Assembly: GCA_014055495.1 (NCBI GenBank)
Contig: WIAG01000007.1
Coordinates: 41,735-105,734, forward strand
DNA length: 64,000 bases
Direction: 5' to 3'
Source of the DNA: Nitrospira sp. CR1.2
GTDB taxonomy: Bacteria > Nitrospirota > Nitrospiria > Nitrospirales > Nitrospiraceae
Below, piece after piece: positions 28,312-38,033 of the stretch; the first letter of the stretch is position 1; each line of letters starts with the position of its first letter. The notes below the pieces were generated by a model. That model was not told the origin of the DNA, did not search any database, and worked only from the letters and a program-made list of their open reading frames with translations. The position numbers were made by a program, and so were the translations under genes.

Positions 28312-31300
28312 ATGAATCACACCATCGTCCCGCCCGTACTCAAGCGAGCAGCACAGCTGCTCCTATACATGGTGCTTTTCCTGGCGATCCTCTGTGTGGG
28401 TGCGGTCCTGGCTCTTCCATGGCTCGTGAGTCGTCCGGCGAGTATGGCGGCATTGCTTCAGGAGATCGAAGCGCGGACAGGACATCGGATTTCCATCGAG
28501 CAATCGCATATTGAGATCTTTCCCTCGCCCAGGCTGGCACTGATGCATCCCCGGCTCTACGACTCCGTTTCCAGCATGCCGCTGGTGATCGCGGAGCGGG
28601 TGGAGATCGCGCTGCAGTGGCTACCGCTCCTGGAGGGGCGCCTCGTCGCCAAGGATCTGGTCATCGACCGACCTCAGGTCACCATTCGCCGGTGGCCGAA
28701 TGGGAACTGGTCCCTGGGCAAGGATGATTCACCCGCGGATTCTTCGGATTCGACACGGCCGTTCGCGCTGTTCCAGGTTGTTCGGAATCTGTTCGTGATT
28801 CACGGAGTCGTGACCCTTGTCGATGAATCGGCCTCCGCGCCCGCTCCGCTCCATATCACTGTGACGCAGGGAGCGTTAGCGAGTGACATGATGGGGCGCC
28901 GTGCGATGCTGCATCTGTCCGGTGAGATTCCGCAGGCGCGTGGGCAGGCGGCATTTCTGTATGAGGGTTCGTTGACGCAAACCGACGAGGGAGGAGGAAT
29001 ACAAGCAGAGGGGGATCTGCGGGTTCACCGACTGCATGTGCGTGACGCGTTGGCTTACTGGTTGGGCGACGGCAGGATCTCCGATGGTTTTGCGCAGCCT
29101 GCCCAATTGACGGCGCACCTGCGCTGGGTGCCGAGGGCGGCGGGGTCTGATCTGCTCGCCGACGACGTGAGGGCTGAGCTTGCGGATGTATCCTTGCAGG
29201 GTTCCTTGGCGATTCTCGGTATCGGGACCCCACAAGCACGATTTTCGTCCACCATGTCCGCGCCGCCGGTGGCTGTTACACGCCTCTTGAGTGAACTGCC
29301 GTCCGCCTGGATATCGGATCAGTTGCGGGCGCAGTTCACGGACCATGCTGTGGAAGGAGTGATCACTCTTCAAACCTTGTCGATCGCCGGTGAACTCAAT
29401 CCCGGGGCACGGCCGCGCGTCAATGGTCTCGTGGCTATTCGGAACGGCCGGTTCACGCTTGCTCCCCAGTACCCGCCCGTGGAGGCCCTTTCCGTAAATA
29501 TAGGGTTCGATGCCGATCAACTCCGCATGACGGAGGTGCGCGCGCAATGTGGCCCTATCAGGCTGACGGGGCAAGATTTGCTGATCACACAGTGGGCGAC
29601 CGATCCGCATATCGATGTGAAAATCTCAGGTACGGCACCGGTGGCAGGGTTGGTGGAGACGGTGCGCCGTCTGGATGATTTTCCGCTGTTGCGAGACTTG
29701 GTGACGGAGCTGGCGCAACCAACCGGGGATGTCGAGATGATCGCCCATGTGATGGGGCGACCGCTCAGTGGGCAACCGCTCGCGCTGGTTGATGCCGATC
29801 TCCGGCTGCAGCGGGGCGGAGGGCGCAGTGCTCTGTTGCCGATGCCGGTTCGACAGGTGGAGGCGCATGTCACCGCCACGCCGACCTTGGTGGCGATCGA
29901 GCATTTTGACGGGTGGATGGGGCCGGCTACATTCCACATGCAGGGTTCAGTGACGATGGCGGAGGGTAAAACCTATTCCAATGTGACGCTGGCAATGAGT
30001 ATGGAGGCGTCGGAGGTCCAATCGTGGTTGGCGGAGCGAGCGGAGGAAGAATTGATTCCCGAGCTGGACGGCACCATTCGCCTGCGCGCCGCCTTGACGG
30101 GTGTGGTCGGAGCCCCGCGAATCAAAGGCAGCATTGATCTCGGGCAGGCCGGACTGCGCCTGCAGAACTGGTTCACTAAGCCGCCGCAGACTCCGGCTGC
30201 GATTGACTTTGAAGGGCAGCTCTCGCGAGACAATCGGCTGGAGATTCGACATGTCGGGATCACGTTGCCTCCGGTCGCGGTTTCAGCATCCGGGGCGATC
30301 CATTTTGACGGGGAGAGGGAGTTTTCGCTGCATGTGTCGTCGGGACGGATTGTCGTCGGCAAACTGCCGAAAGGCATCGTTCTGGGACCTGTTCGGGCAG
30401 GAACAGTGGATGCCACCCTCAATATGGATGGCCGGATGAACGACCGAGCCTCCTGGCGCACATCCGGACAGATTACATTCGATGAGGGGACGATCAACGT
30501 GGAGGCTCTTAACGAACCGATTCGAGACGCATTCGTGACGCTGCGTTTTGATCAAGACCGGATTGATATTACGCGTATGACCTGTCACGTGGGTGCGAGC
30601 GATCTGCGAATCTCCGGCTCGATCGCCCAATGGGCAGACTACCCGAGGGCCCGGCTCGTCGTGGAGTCGTCTGAAATCGATCTCGCCGTCTTTCACGTGT
30701 CTCGACCACGCCCGTCGCGAGTAGCCCGCCGGCGATCTTCGAGCCGCCTCTGGTCGGCCGCGACGCTGAACGCGTTTCTGTTTATCGATCATGTGTATTA
30801 CAAGAAGTTCCTGCTCACCGACCTCTCCAGCAAAATCACCTGGGAGCACGGACTTCTGACAGTTGAGCGGATCAGCGGGGACACGAACGAGGGGCACCTC
30901 GCGGGCCAGGTGAAGATCCGCACGAGAAACGGGCAGATGGAACAGGCCCGCAGCACCTTCCGCGCCAGCGGTCTTCCGGTCGAGCGGGTCTTGTCGCCGT
31001 TCCAGGACAAGCCGGTCGTCTCGGGGTGGCTGACCACATCGGGGAAAGTCCAAGCCGAATTTGAGCGAGGTGCGCTGCTCCCTGCTAGCCTGACTAGTCG
31101 CCAGCTGCTTCAAATCCTCGTCCAGGACGGACGGCTGTATCAGGTCCCGGTCCTGTCTACCCTGCTGTCAGTCTTGAACCTGCCGGTTGTGTTGCAGGGA
31201 CAGGTGAATCTCGACGAAGATGGGTTGCCGTTCGATCGGCTGAAACTGACGGGTTCGCTGAACAACGGCGTCGTCCACACGAAGGAATTCTTGCTCGACA

Positions 31301-31653
31301 GTCCAATCCTCAAGATCAGCGGAACGGGGCGATATGACCTCGTGGCGGATGAATTCGATATGGTGCTGGCGACCAGCCCCCTCGGTTCTTATTCCGATAT
31401 GTTGAAGCGCATCCCGCTGTTCGGACAGCTCCTTGCCGGAGACCGCCAGGGGTTTGATACGGCTGTGTTTGAGCTGAAAGGATCGACGAGCGATCCGCAG
31501 TTGCGGTATCTCCCCGCAGAATCGTTGATGACGGGAGTCAAGGGCACCGCACAATTGGCATTCGATATTTTGGTCAATGCCATTACCCTGCCGCAAAAGG
31601 CCTTTTCGATGGTGGAAGAAGAGATGACCGGAGGAGAGGAAGAGGAGTTTTGA
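28312..31653 (+). CDS. AsmA-like/YhdP-type large envelope protein
   Basis: The 1113-residue protein is anchored by one N-terminal membrane helix (about residues 12-36, LLLYMVLFLAILCVGAVLAL), followed by an AsmA-type region (ARTGHRISIEQSHIEIFPSP, VEIALQWLPLLEGRLVAKDL, IDRPQVTIRRWPNGNWSL) and long beta-rich repeats ending in an AsmA-like C-terminal domain (PVLSTLLSVLNLPVVLQGQV, LPFDRLKLTGSLNNGVVH). Members of this superfamily (AsmA, TamB, YhdP) form bridge-like tubes thought to move phospholipids to the outer membrane. AAGGAG 10 bases before ATG 28312 decides the start. The acidic tail EEEMTGGEEEEF is unusual. It converges on the BON gene with 21 bases between stops. Confidence 0.87.
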   Translation: MNHTIVPPVLKRAAQLLLYMVLFLAILCVGAVLALPWLVSRPASMAALLQEIEARTGHRISIEQSHIEIFPSPRLALMHPRLYDSVSSMPLVIAERVEIALQWLPLLEGRLVAKDLVIDRPQVTIRRWPNGNWSLGKDDSPADSSDSTRPFALFQVVRNLFVIHGVVTLVDESASAPAPLHITVTQGALASDMMGRRAMLHLSGEIPQARGQAAFLYEGSLTQTDEGGGIQAEGDLRVHRLHVRDALAYWLGDGRISDGFAQPAQLTAHLRWVPRAAGSDLLADDVRAELADVSLQGSLAILGIGTPQARFSSTMSAPPVAVTRLLSELPSAWISDQLRAQFTDHAVEGVITLQTLSIAGELNPGARPRVNGLVAIRNGRFTLAPQYPPVEALSVNIGFDADQLRMTEVRAQCGPIRLTGQDLLITQWATDPHIDVKISGTAPVAGLVETVRRLDDFPLLRDLVTELAQPTGDVEMIAHVMGRPLSGQPLALVDADLRLQRGGGRSALLPMPVRQVEAHVTATPTLVAIEHFDGWMGPATFHMQGSVTMAEGKTYSNVTLAMSMEASEVQSWLAERAEEELIPELDGTIRLRAALTGVVGAPRIKGSIDLGQAGLRLQNWFTKPPQTPAAIDFEGQLSRDNRLEIRHVGITLPPVAVSASGAIHFDGEREFSLHVSSGRIVVGKLPKGIVLGPVRAGTVDATLNMDGRMNDRASWRTSGQITFDEGTINVEALNEPIRDAFVTLRFDQDRIDITRMTCHVGASDLRISGSIAQWADYPRARLVVESSEIDLAVFHVSRPRPSRVARRRSSSRLWSAATLNAFLFIDHVYYKKFLLTDLSSKITWEHGLLTVERISGDTNEGHLAGQVKIRTRNGQMEQARSTFRASGLPVERVLSPFQDKPVVSGWLTTSGKVQAEFERGALLPASLTSRQLLQILVQDGRLYQVPVLSTLLSVLNLPVVLQGQVNLDEDGLPFDRLKLTGSLNNGVVHTKEFLLDSPILKISGTGRYDLVADEFDMVLATSPLGSYSDMLKRIPLFGQLLAGDRQGFDTAVFELKGSTSDPQLRYLPAESLMTGVKGTAQLAFDILVNAITLPQKAFSMVEEEMTGGEEEEF

Positions 31654-31674
31654 CGCTCGGCCAGTCGAGACTCG

Positions 31675-31992
31675 TCACGGCGCAGGGGTGGCGCGAATCT
31701 CCAGATCGTTCTTCACCCGCCTCACCCCAGTGACCTGCCGCGCTAATTCAGCGGCTCTTGCCTTGCGTTCGGCCCTCTGCACGGTGCCGGTCAGGGTTAC
31801 GGTTCCCCCTTCTGTGGTCACGATGATGCCGGACAACCCGCCTTGCCGATCTTCGGCGAATTTCGCTTCGACATTCGTGGAAATCACCGCGTCTTTCGGT
31901 GTATCGGGCAAGGTGGAGGAAGCGGGCAACAGACATCCGGCAGAGAGGCCCAAGAGAAGCAACGGGAGCAGCAATCGATGGAATAGGCGCAT
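31675..31992 (-). CDS. BON-domain lipoprotein
   Basis: The 105-residue protein has a lipoprotein signal peptide with lipobox LSAGC (Cys about residue 20) and one BON domain (DAVISTNVEAKFAEDR, GTVTLTGTVQRAERKARAAE, VTGVRRVKNDLEI). BON proteins such as OsmY bind to or stabilise membranes under stress. ATG 31992 is chosen because the signal peptide starts there; a longer frame to 32070 would bury it. It is divergent from the second HI0933-like gene. Confidence 0.88.
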   Translation of the reverse strand: MRLFHRLLLPLLLLGLSAGCLLPASSTLPDTPKDAVISTNVEAKFAEDRQGGLSGIIVTTEGGTVTLTGTVQRAERKARAAELARQVTGVRRVKNDLEIRATPAP

Positions 31993-32145
31993 GGACTCTC
32001 GCGGGTACTGGCGACTCCCTTGAATCTGTACGAGATTTTGGCATAGTGACGGCGCCGGTTTCCATGCCAAGTTTTCCGATTGCGCGCCCTCTTCGCAACG
32101 AGCATCATGCGGCGGCAGGACTCAACCGATTGTCGACGAGGTGCA

Positions 32146-33438
32146 ATGGCAGAGCCGGTGGCGGATTTGTGTGTGATCGGGGCGGGGGCGGCCGGGCTGG
32201 CGGCCGTCATTTTTGCGGCAGAGCACAATCCAGCCATCAGGGTCGAATTGTTGGATGGAGCCAAGACCATCGGGGCCAAGATCCTGGTCTCCGGCGGGGG
32301 GCGCTGCAACGTGACTCATGATGTGGTCACGCCGGAGGATTTTTTCGGCACCCGGCATCTCGTACGCAATGTCCTGGCCGCCTTTTCGGTCCGTGAGACG
32401 GTCGAGTGGTTTGCTTCACTCGGCGTGGAACTGAAATCCGAGGAGACGGGGAAACTCTTCCCCGTGACCGATAAGGCGCGCACGGTGCTCACGGCGTTGC
32501 AGACGCGCGCTCGAGACCTCCGGGTTGTGCTGCGCACGGGGCATCGCGTGTTGGCCGTCACCAGACTCGATACATCCAACGTCACCGGCACAGACCAGTC
32601 GGCCCGCTTTGTAATACGCCACCGGGAGGGGGAAACATTGGCTCGGCGTGTCATGCTTGCCACCGGCGGGCGATCGTTGCCTCGGACGGGGAGTGATGGG
32701 GCAGGGTACGGACTGGCGCGCGCCTTAGGCCACCGGGTGACACCGACCGTTCCGGCGCTGGTGGCGTTGGTATTGGATGAGCGCTGTTTCCACAAGGGAT
32801 TGTCAGGCCTGTCCCACGAGGTAGAAGTGGAGACCGTCGTAGAAGGACGGTCGGTGGATCGACGGACGGGGAGTTTGCTCTGGACACATTTCGGGATCAG
32901 CGGGCCTGTGGTGATGGACGCGAGTCGATTCTGGTGCCTGGCGAGGGAACGCGACGCGAGGGCGGAGGTCTATGGGAACTTTTTGCCCGGCAAGACGGTC
33001 GATCAGGCACGCGAATGGTTTTTGGGGCGGGCTGCCGACACGCCTCGGCGGTCCCTGGTGAAACTCGTTGCGGAGGTCGTGCCTGAGCGTTGCGCCGAGG
33101 CGATCTGCGTTTACGCCGGTGCGGACTCGCAGCAGGCCTGCGGTCAGGTGCCCCGTTCGCTTCGCGATCGTCTGCTCGCTGCACTGACACGGTTCCTGTT
33201 TCCGGTCGTGCGGGATCGTGGTTGGAATTTTGCCGAGGTCACCGCCGGCGGAGTGCCGTTGGAGGAGATCAACTTCCGCACGATGGAGTCGAAGCTGGTG
33301 CCGGGGCTCTATCTGGTCGGGGAGGTGCTCGATTGCGACGGCCGGATCGGCGGGTTCAATTTTCAATGGGCCTGGGCGACCGGACGGGTAGCAGGTCGCG
33401 CGGTCGCGGCGAGTCTGGCGAAGGAGTTGTCTCCCTAG
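32146..33438 (+). CDS. HI0933-like NAD(P)/FAD-dependent oxidoreductase (BaiN-type)
   Basis: The 430-residue flavoprotein starts with DLCVIGAGAAGLAAVIFAAE and continues with the hallmark IGAKILVSGGGRCNVTH. The insertion domain contains LWTHFGISGPVVMDASRFW, typical of the longer HI0933/BaiN branch, and the C-terminal FAD contact is YLVGEVLDCDGRIGGFNFQWAWATG. GAGG 6 bases before ATG 32146 supports this start. The substrate is unknown. It differs from the paralogue at 25235-26473 in the SGPVVMDASR insertion, so the two are not recent duplicates. Confidence 0.9.
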   Translation: MAEPVADLCVIGAGAAGLAAVIFAAEHNPAIRVELLDGAKTIGAKILVSGGGRCNVTHDVVTPEDFFGTRHLVRNVLAAFSVRETVEWFASLGVELKSEETGKLFPVTDKARTVLTALQTRARDLRVVLRTGHRVLAVTRLDTSNVTGTDQSARFVIRHREGETLARRVMLATGGRSLPRTGSDGAGYGLARALGHRVTPTVPALVALVLDERCFHKGLSGLSHEVEVETVVEGRSVDRRTGSLLWTHFGISGPVVMDASRFWCLARERDARAEVYGNFLPGKTVDQAREWFLGRAADTPRRSLVKLVAEVVPERCAEAICVYAGADSQQACGQVPRSLRDRLLAALTRFLFPVVRDRGWNFAEVTAGGVPLEEINFRTMESKLVPGLYLVGEVLDCDGRIGGFNFQWAWATGRVAGRAVAASLAKELSP

Positions 33439-33450
33439 CCGGTATGCGAG

Positions 33451-34473
33451 TCAGCGGAACTCATACCCCACACCGAAGATCACGGCTTCGTCGGTGGTTT
33501 CTCGGCCCGGCGCAGGTTGCGTGTTCAATCGCAAGTCGTATTCCACGTTGAAAAAGAGATTCTTGTACACGGTGATGCGGACCCCCTGGTCGGCATTCAC
33601 CCGGAAGGCGTTGCCGGCATTGAGGTCGTAGAATGCTTCATGGCGATGAAACACCTTGACGCGGTCCGGCCACAGGGCGTGCTCCCACCGCACGCTCCAT
33701 CGCGCGGAGGGGGTCTGCGTATTAGGGCTGTTTGTAAAATGTTCGCCCACATGCGCGAGACCGACGGAAAGCGCCAGGGTGGTGCGGGCCGTTTCGTAGA
33801 ACTGGTAACCCAGACCGCTACCGATCGTGGAGCGGAGTTGCAGGTTCTGCAGAGTGTCTTTTTCCAGCATGCCGAACGTTTCAATGAAGATCTGCTTGCT
33901 GACGAAATAATTGTGTTTCAAGCTCGCGAGCGAGTTGCGGGCTGTGATCTGGTCGCCTGCCTGCCCGTAGTTGTATTTGCCTTCGAGTAACAGCCGCTGG
34001 CGATAGGCTTGAATGGTCAGACGGGCCGCGCTGTTGAGGGCTTTGGTGCTGCTGTTCCCGGAAGTGCTGTTTCCGCCGACCGTGAGGGTGCCCGTCACGC
34101 GGAGCGCCTCCAGATTAATCGCGGTCACGTCGGTCAGCGGGACGGGGCCTTCCGGTCCGAGCTCTCTGGCCTCCTGGAGGTCTTGCGACCCGTAGAGAAA
34201 GTCGCGCAGCACGTCGTGTGAGGCTCCCGGTACCAGGATCTTGAGCGGGCTTGTCGATGTCAGGCGTTCGACTTTGCCCCAATCGAGCTTGATCTCACCG
34301 CCGTATTCAGTCTGGAGGGTCAACACCCGCTCCTCCATTTTGACGATCGTGCCAGTCAGCCGGTCCCCGTTCTGCAAATGAACTTCATCGGCCCATGCGA
34401 GACCGCACCAGAGGCTGCAGAACAACAGTGCGCCGTGCCGAAGCAGGCGGCGATAGACGTCGTGACGGGACAT
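33451..34473 (-). CDS. DUF481 family outer-membrane protein
   Basis: The 340-residue protein has a signal peptide cleaved after GLAWA, then a short beta domain (DEVHLQNGDRLTGTIVKMEE, LDWGKVERL) seen in many DUF481 proteins, and a DUF481 barrel from about residue 120 (GNSTSGNSSTKALNSAARLT) to the C-terminal GVGYEFR. Members are predicted outer-membrane salt-induced proteins (YdiY-like). It lies 131 bases downstream of a lipoprotein gene on the same strand and may be in its operon. Its stop is 12 bases from that of the convergent flavoprotein gene. Confidence 0.87.
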   Translation of the reverse strand: MSRHDVYRRLLRHGALLFCSLWCGLAWADEVHLQNGDRLTGTIVKMEERVLTLQTEYGGEIKLDWGKVERLTSTSPLKILVPGASHDVLRDFLYGSQDLQEARELGPEGPVPLTDVTAINLEALRVTGTLTVGGNSTSGNSSTKALNSAARLTIQAYRQRLLLEGKYNYGQAGDQITARNSLASLKHNYFVSKQIFIETFGMLEKDTLQNLQLRSTIGSGLGYQFYETARTTLALSVGLAHVGEHFTNSPNTQTPSARWSVRWEHALWPDRVKVFHRHEAFYDLNAGNAFRVNADQGVRITVYKNLFFNVEYDLRLNTQPAPGRETTDEAVIFGVGYEFR

Positions 34474-34604
34474 GGATGTGAATGGGTTCCGGCGGGCACG
34501 CGACTCCCGGCAAGAGGCCGAGGGGGCGCGTTCCGTTCACGCAGCACCCTACTGGAGGGTCTTCGGGAGTTGCAAGCGGGTGTGGTGAAAAAATCGTCGT
34601 CCGG

Positions 34605-35804
34605 CTATTTGGCGATGGTGATGCCGGGGACGCCGCTGCGAGGCACTTCGGTCACGGTCATTTGAAACAGTTGCGTCAGTAGCTTGAATGCTTCACGATT
34701 CCACCGGCCCAGCGGGCCCTCTCCCTTGACGGCATAGTAGCGCCCATGAGAGCGAACAAACAGATCCGAGGCCTCGGGCGCCCGGTCTGAAACCAGCAGT
34801 TCCATCGTGTGGATGGGGTTTTCCGCTACCGGGGGCGTTCGAACATCCTTGTCGACGTCGTACTCGCGTTCTTCATCGACCGAGCGGCTCAAAAAATTCA
34901 GCATGGCGTTGAAACTGCGCAGTCTGAAATCTCCGCGCATCGGCCATTCCCCGCCGACATGTCCCGGCCGAATATCGAAGGACACATCGTTTGCGGGCCG
35001 TTGGTCGGCGGTTTCGTGCAATCGAATCCGTTCCGCCGGCGGAAGGGTCGCGGGATCGTAGTTGGTGATGAGGATGCGACCCGAGACCGGCTTGCGGAGG
35101 ACGTAGGCGCGCTGCTCGGGGAGATAGGTGATCAGGTATTGCTGTTCCAGCGCGGCAAAGCCTTCCGCCGTGACGGATTCGCCGGGAATGGTCCACGTGC
35201 GCTCGAACGTCATCGCTTCCGCATAGAGGCGGTTGGCGTCTTGAATGGCCGACAAGTGCAAGACCACTTTGCGGAACATCTCGTAGTCGTCTTTGTCGGA
35301 TGGCCTGTTGCGGTAGGCGATTTCCTCGCCCTGGTGTTTCAGTCGCAGTTCCTTGGCCATGAGCCGCAAGAGGAGATCGATGTCGACGCCTTGCCGGAGC
35401 AGCAGGGTGAGTTTGCTCTCCTGGAACGGGGCCAGGAGCCGCTTGGTGAATTCTTCCCCCTCGATCGGGGCGATGCTGATGGTGGGGTTCTCCGCGACGG
35501 ACCCGCCGAAGAGGGGCACCAATGTCCGGCCGTGTTCGCCGGTCAGGGCCGGAGTGGCGCCGGCGTTGAGGCGGAAGTCGAACGTGGCGGCCACGTTGGC
35601 GACACCGGTAAAGTGAATCGGTTCGTGATGGTGGGCCCTGGCGATATTGATCAGCAACTGCTTCGAGATCGCATCGGTGATCGCCTCGTCATAGGCGAGG
35701 ACCGCTCGGTTCAAAGTAGGAGGGGACAGGCACCCTGCCGAGTTCAGGGCGGCGACGATGCCGAACAGGATCGCCAGTCGTCTTGTCATGGTTTGGTTCG
35801 GCAT
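34605..35804 (-). CDS. Hypothetical lipoprotein
   Basis: The 399-residue protein has a lipoprotein signal peptide with lipobox NSAGC (Cys about residue 25). The mature part includes LAYDEAITDAISKQLLINIARAHH, a segment repeatedly seen in uncharacterised exported proteins of Gram-negative bacteria, and FDFRLNAGATPALTGEHG. I recognise no catalytic motif. GGGGA 6 bases before ATG 35804 supports that start; ATG at codon 6 is alternative. It is likely followed by the DUF481 gene in the same transcript. Confidence 0.75.
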   Translation of the reverse strand: MPNQTMTRRLAILFGIVAALNSAGCLSPPTLNRAVLAYDEAITDAISKQLLINIARAHHHEPIHFTGVANVAATFDFRLNAGATPALTGEHGRTLVPLFGGSVAENPTISIAPIEGEEFTKRLLAPFQESKLTLLLRQGVDIDLLLRLMAKELRLKHQGEEIAYRNRPSDKDDYEMFRKVVLHLSAIQDANRLYAEAMTFERTWTIPGESVTAEGFAALEQQYLITYLPEQRAYVLRKPVSGRILITNYDPATLPPAERIRLHETADQRPANDVSFDIRPGHVGGEWPMRGDFRLRSFNAMLNFLSRSVDEEREYDVDKDVRTPPVAENPIHTMELLVSDRAPEASDLFVRSHGRYYAVKGEGPLGRWNREAFKLLTQLFQMTVTEVPRSGVPGITIAK

Positions 35805-35880
35805 CGATTCCCCACCAGTGGATAAGTACCGGGCGTTCTAGCACACTCGATTTTGGAAGCCTAGCGGAAAGCTCGGTCCG

Positions 35881-36999
35881 TCAGTGTCCGGCGGATGGAA
35901 GGAAGGACAGGACGATGGAGAGCGCGATCAGGACAATGATGATCCATTCCAAATACTCCATCCGCTGAGTCGTCGACCGATCGGCCATTTTGCCGTAAAT
36001 GCTGTCCAGGGTTTGCAGTTTCCGCAGAATGCTGGCGTCCCACGCGTCGAGATGGAACCGTTGCGAGGCCAAGCGGTACACACGGGCCAGGTATTGGTCC
36101 CCGAGCAGTTTGAGCGTGTTCGCCACCCGTTCGAAGAGCACGGCGCTCTCGACCTGCAATTGCCCGATGTGGGTCACGGCTCGTTCGTGGGAACCAGGCA
36201 GCCAGAGTTTGCGGCCGGGCCTGCGCGTGAGCGCCTCATACCCTTCGTCCAGCGCCCTGTCGAGCTGTTGATCCAGTGTGCGCATCTCGAGCAACTCGAC
36301 GTTGACGAATTCCAGCACCGCCCGCACGTCTTCCATGCTCTGTCCGAAGATGAGGGCCGCATTCCAGTCGATGAGGGCGAGGTCGCCGCGGCTGAATGCG
36401 ATGCGGCAGGACGTCGCCTCATGGATCTCCTGGTCCGACAGCGGCGTGGCCTCGCTGCGAAGCACGCGGGCGAACAGATGATCGTAAAGGGTGCCGAGCG
36501 TGTGGATGTCGGACGGAGTACAACGTTCGATCGCAAACAGCAGATAGTCTTCGACGTCGTTCGACAACGTGGGCCGCTCGACGGCGGGCTGAATGTCCCG
36601 TACCAGTTGTTCCAATCGCCCACGAGACTCCGTCCGCAGAGTGTCGTTTTCGTACAGCGCCTCGCTCAACCCTAACAGGCCCTCGAAGGGCCCCTCGATG
36701 GGAATGCGGTAGATGACGGTCACGGCGCCGAAATCGTAAAGCATGACCTCGACCGTCGCTTGTGAGCGATAGGCGCCGAACTCCAGGACCTGTCCGTCCT
36801 GCGTGAGGCGAAGCGGGGCCGGGCGATAGTCGAAGTATTGCGGGGCCCGGGCCTTATGGCGAATGCGGCCGCGCTCTTTGATCGCCGTGATATGCCGTAC
36901 CGCTTCGTCCAGGTGGATGGCCAGGCCGATATCGTAGGTGAACAGGGCGTAACAGGTCCCCTGTTCGATCAGAAGGGGTGTTGTGATGGGATTCGGCAT
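35881..36999 (-). CDS. RMD1/YagE (DUF155)-like membrane protein
   Basis: The 372-residue protein ends with one membrane segment preceded by a charged stretch (TQRMEYLEWIIIVLIALSIV), the hallmark C terminus of RMD1/YagE-like proteins. The central helical region (about residues 220-345) is coiled-coil-like (ELLEMRTLDQQLDRALDEGY, QLQVESAVLFERVANTLKLL). The N-terminal half (LFTYDIGLAIHLDEAVRHI) fits only loosely, so the assignment is by overall layout. In eukaryotes relatives act in mitochondrial translation; bacterial roles are unknown. It is divergent from the HAD hydrolase gene; 224 bases lie between. Confidence 0.6.
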   Translation of the reverse strand: MPNPITTPLLIEQGTCYALFTYDIGLAIHLDEAVRHITAIKERGRIRHKARAPQYFDYRPAPLRLTQDGQVLEFGAYRSQATVEVMLYDFGAVTVIYRIPIEGPFEGLLGLSEALYENDTLRTESRGRLEQLVRDIQPAVERPTLSNDVEDYLLFAIERCTPSDIHTLGTLYDHLFARVLRSEATPLSDQEIHEATSCRIAFSRGDLALIDWNAALIFGQSMEDVRAVLEFVNVELLEMRTLDQQLDRALDEGYEALTRRPGRKLWLPGSHERAVTHIGQLQVESAVLFERVANTLKLLGDQYLARVYRLASQRFHLDAWDASILRKLQTLDSIYGKMADRSTTQRMEYLEWIIIVLIALSIVLSFLPSAGH

Positions 37000-37223
37000 C
37001 GGCTGCTCGTTGCTCGGAACGTGCCCTATGATGAGGTGACGATCGGCAAGACTGCAAGTGTGCGCGCGGGTGACGGCATCCAGGCGTTGCAGGCCGGGCT
37101 CGGTCGAGAGAGTGAGTATAGAGGAGGGCGGTTACGGGAAGGTTAAGTCTCTGTCAAGATTGCCGATGCGGCTGGCACAGGGCTGCGACCAACGGGTATC
37201 CTGACACACAAGGAAGGCCAGCG

Positions 37224-37898
37224 ATGATACACGCGATCCTGTTCGATTTCGACGGTGTCTTGTTCGACACGGAGCCGCTGCATTTCGACATGTTCCGAGA
37301 GGTGTTGCGCATGGAGGGGATCTCGCTGGCGCCGGACGCCTATTACGCCCGCTATGTCGGACTCACCGATCCCGCCTGTTTCCGCGCCGCCTTGGCTGAT
37401 TACGGAAGATCTCCGGTTTCCTCCGAGACGGTCGCGCAGTTGGTGCGGCGCAAGACGGAGCTCATGCAAGCCGCGCTGCGAGCCCAATTGCCTGTGGTGC
37501 CCGGTGTCAGGGACTCGGTTCAAGCGGTTGCCTCGCAATACCGCACGGCCGTGGCCTCTGGGGCGTTACGGGAGGAAATCGCCTTGTGTTTGGAATTGGC
37601 CGGCATGACGTCGATGTTTGAGCATGTGTCGGCCGCACAGGATGTGCACCAAGGGAAGCCGGATCCGGCACTCTACCTCCATGCGCTCGCTGCACTGAAT
37701 CGGCGCTCCTCCTTGCGGGCCGACGAATGTGTGGCCGTCGAAGATACGCCGCACGGCATTGAGGCCGCCCATCGGGCGGGGATGCGGTGTATCGCGGTGG
37801 CCACGACCCTGCCGGAGTCTCGCCTCTCGGCGGCCGATGTCGTCGTTCCCTCATTGCAGACGACGACGGTCGAGAGCCTGCTGCGCCGCTTGGCGTGA
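37224..37898 (+). CDS. HAD-superfamily phosphatase (beta-phosphoglucomutase/Gph-like)
   Basis: The 224-residue protein has HAD motif I ILFDFDGVLFDTEPLH (nucleophile Asp and the second Asp), motif II VASGALREE, motif III Lys in HQGKPDPALYL and motif IV VAVEDTPHGIEAAHRAGM. The cap domain sits after motif I, as in beta-phosphoglucomutase and phosphoglycolate phosphatase. The FDFDGVLFDTEP sequence is compatible with either a mutase or a phosphatase. AAGGA lies close upstream of ATG 37224. The four-gene operon starts 136 bases later on the same strand, so a shared transcript is possible but not shown. Confidence 0.88.
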   Translation: MIHAILFDFDGVLFDTEPLHFDMFREVLRMEGISLAPDAYYARYVGLTDPACFRAALADYGRSPVSSETVAQLVRRKTELMQAALRAQLPVVPGVRDSVQAVASQYRTAVASGALREEIALCLELAGMTSMFEHVSAAQDVHQGKPDPALYLHALAALNRRSSLRADECVAVEDTPHGIEAAHRAGMRCIAVATTLPESRLSAADVVVPSLQTTTVESLLRRLA

Positions 37899-38033
37899 TG
37901 ACGTCCTCCTTCCTTCTCCCGGCCTATCTTGTTACACAACATTTCCGTGTCGGTGAACTGTCCGTAACAGATCGGCGGTACGCTCGAGCCATATCGGCAC
38001 GAGAGGTCAGCGGACGATCACCGGGAGGTATTG

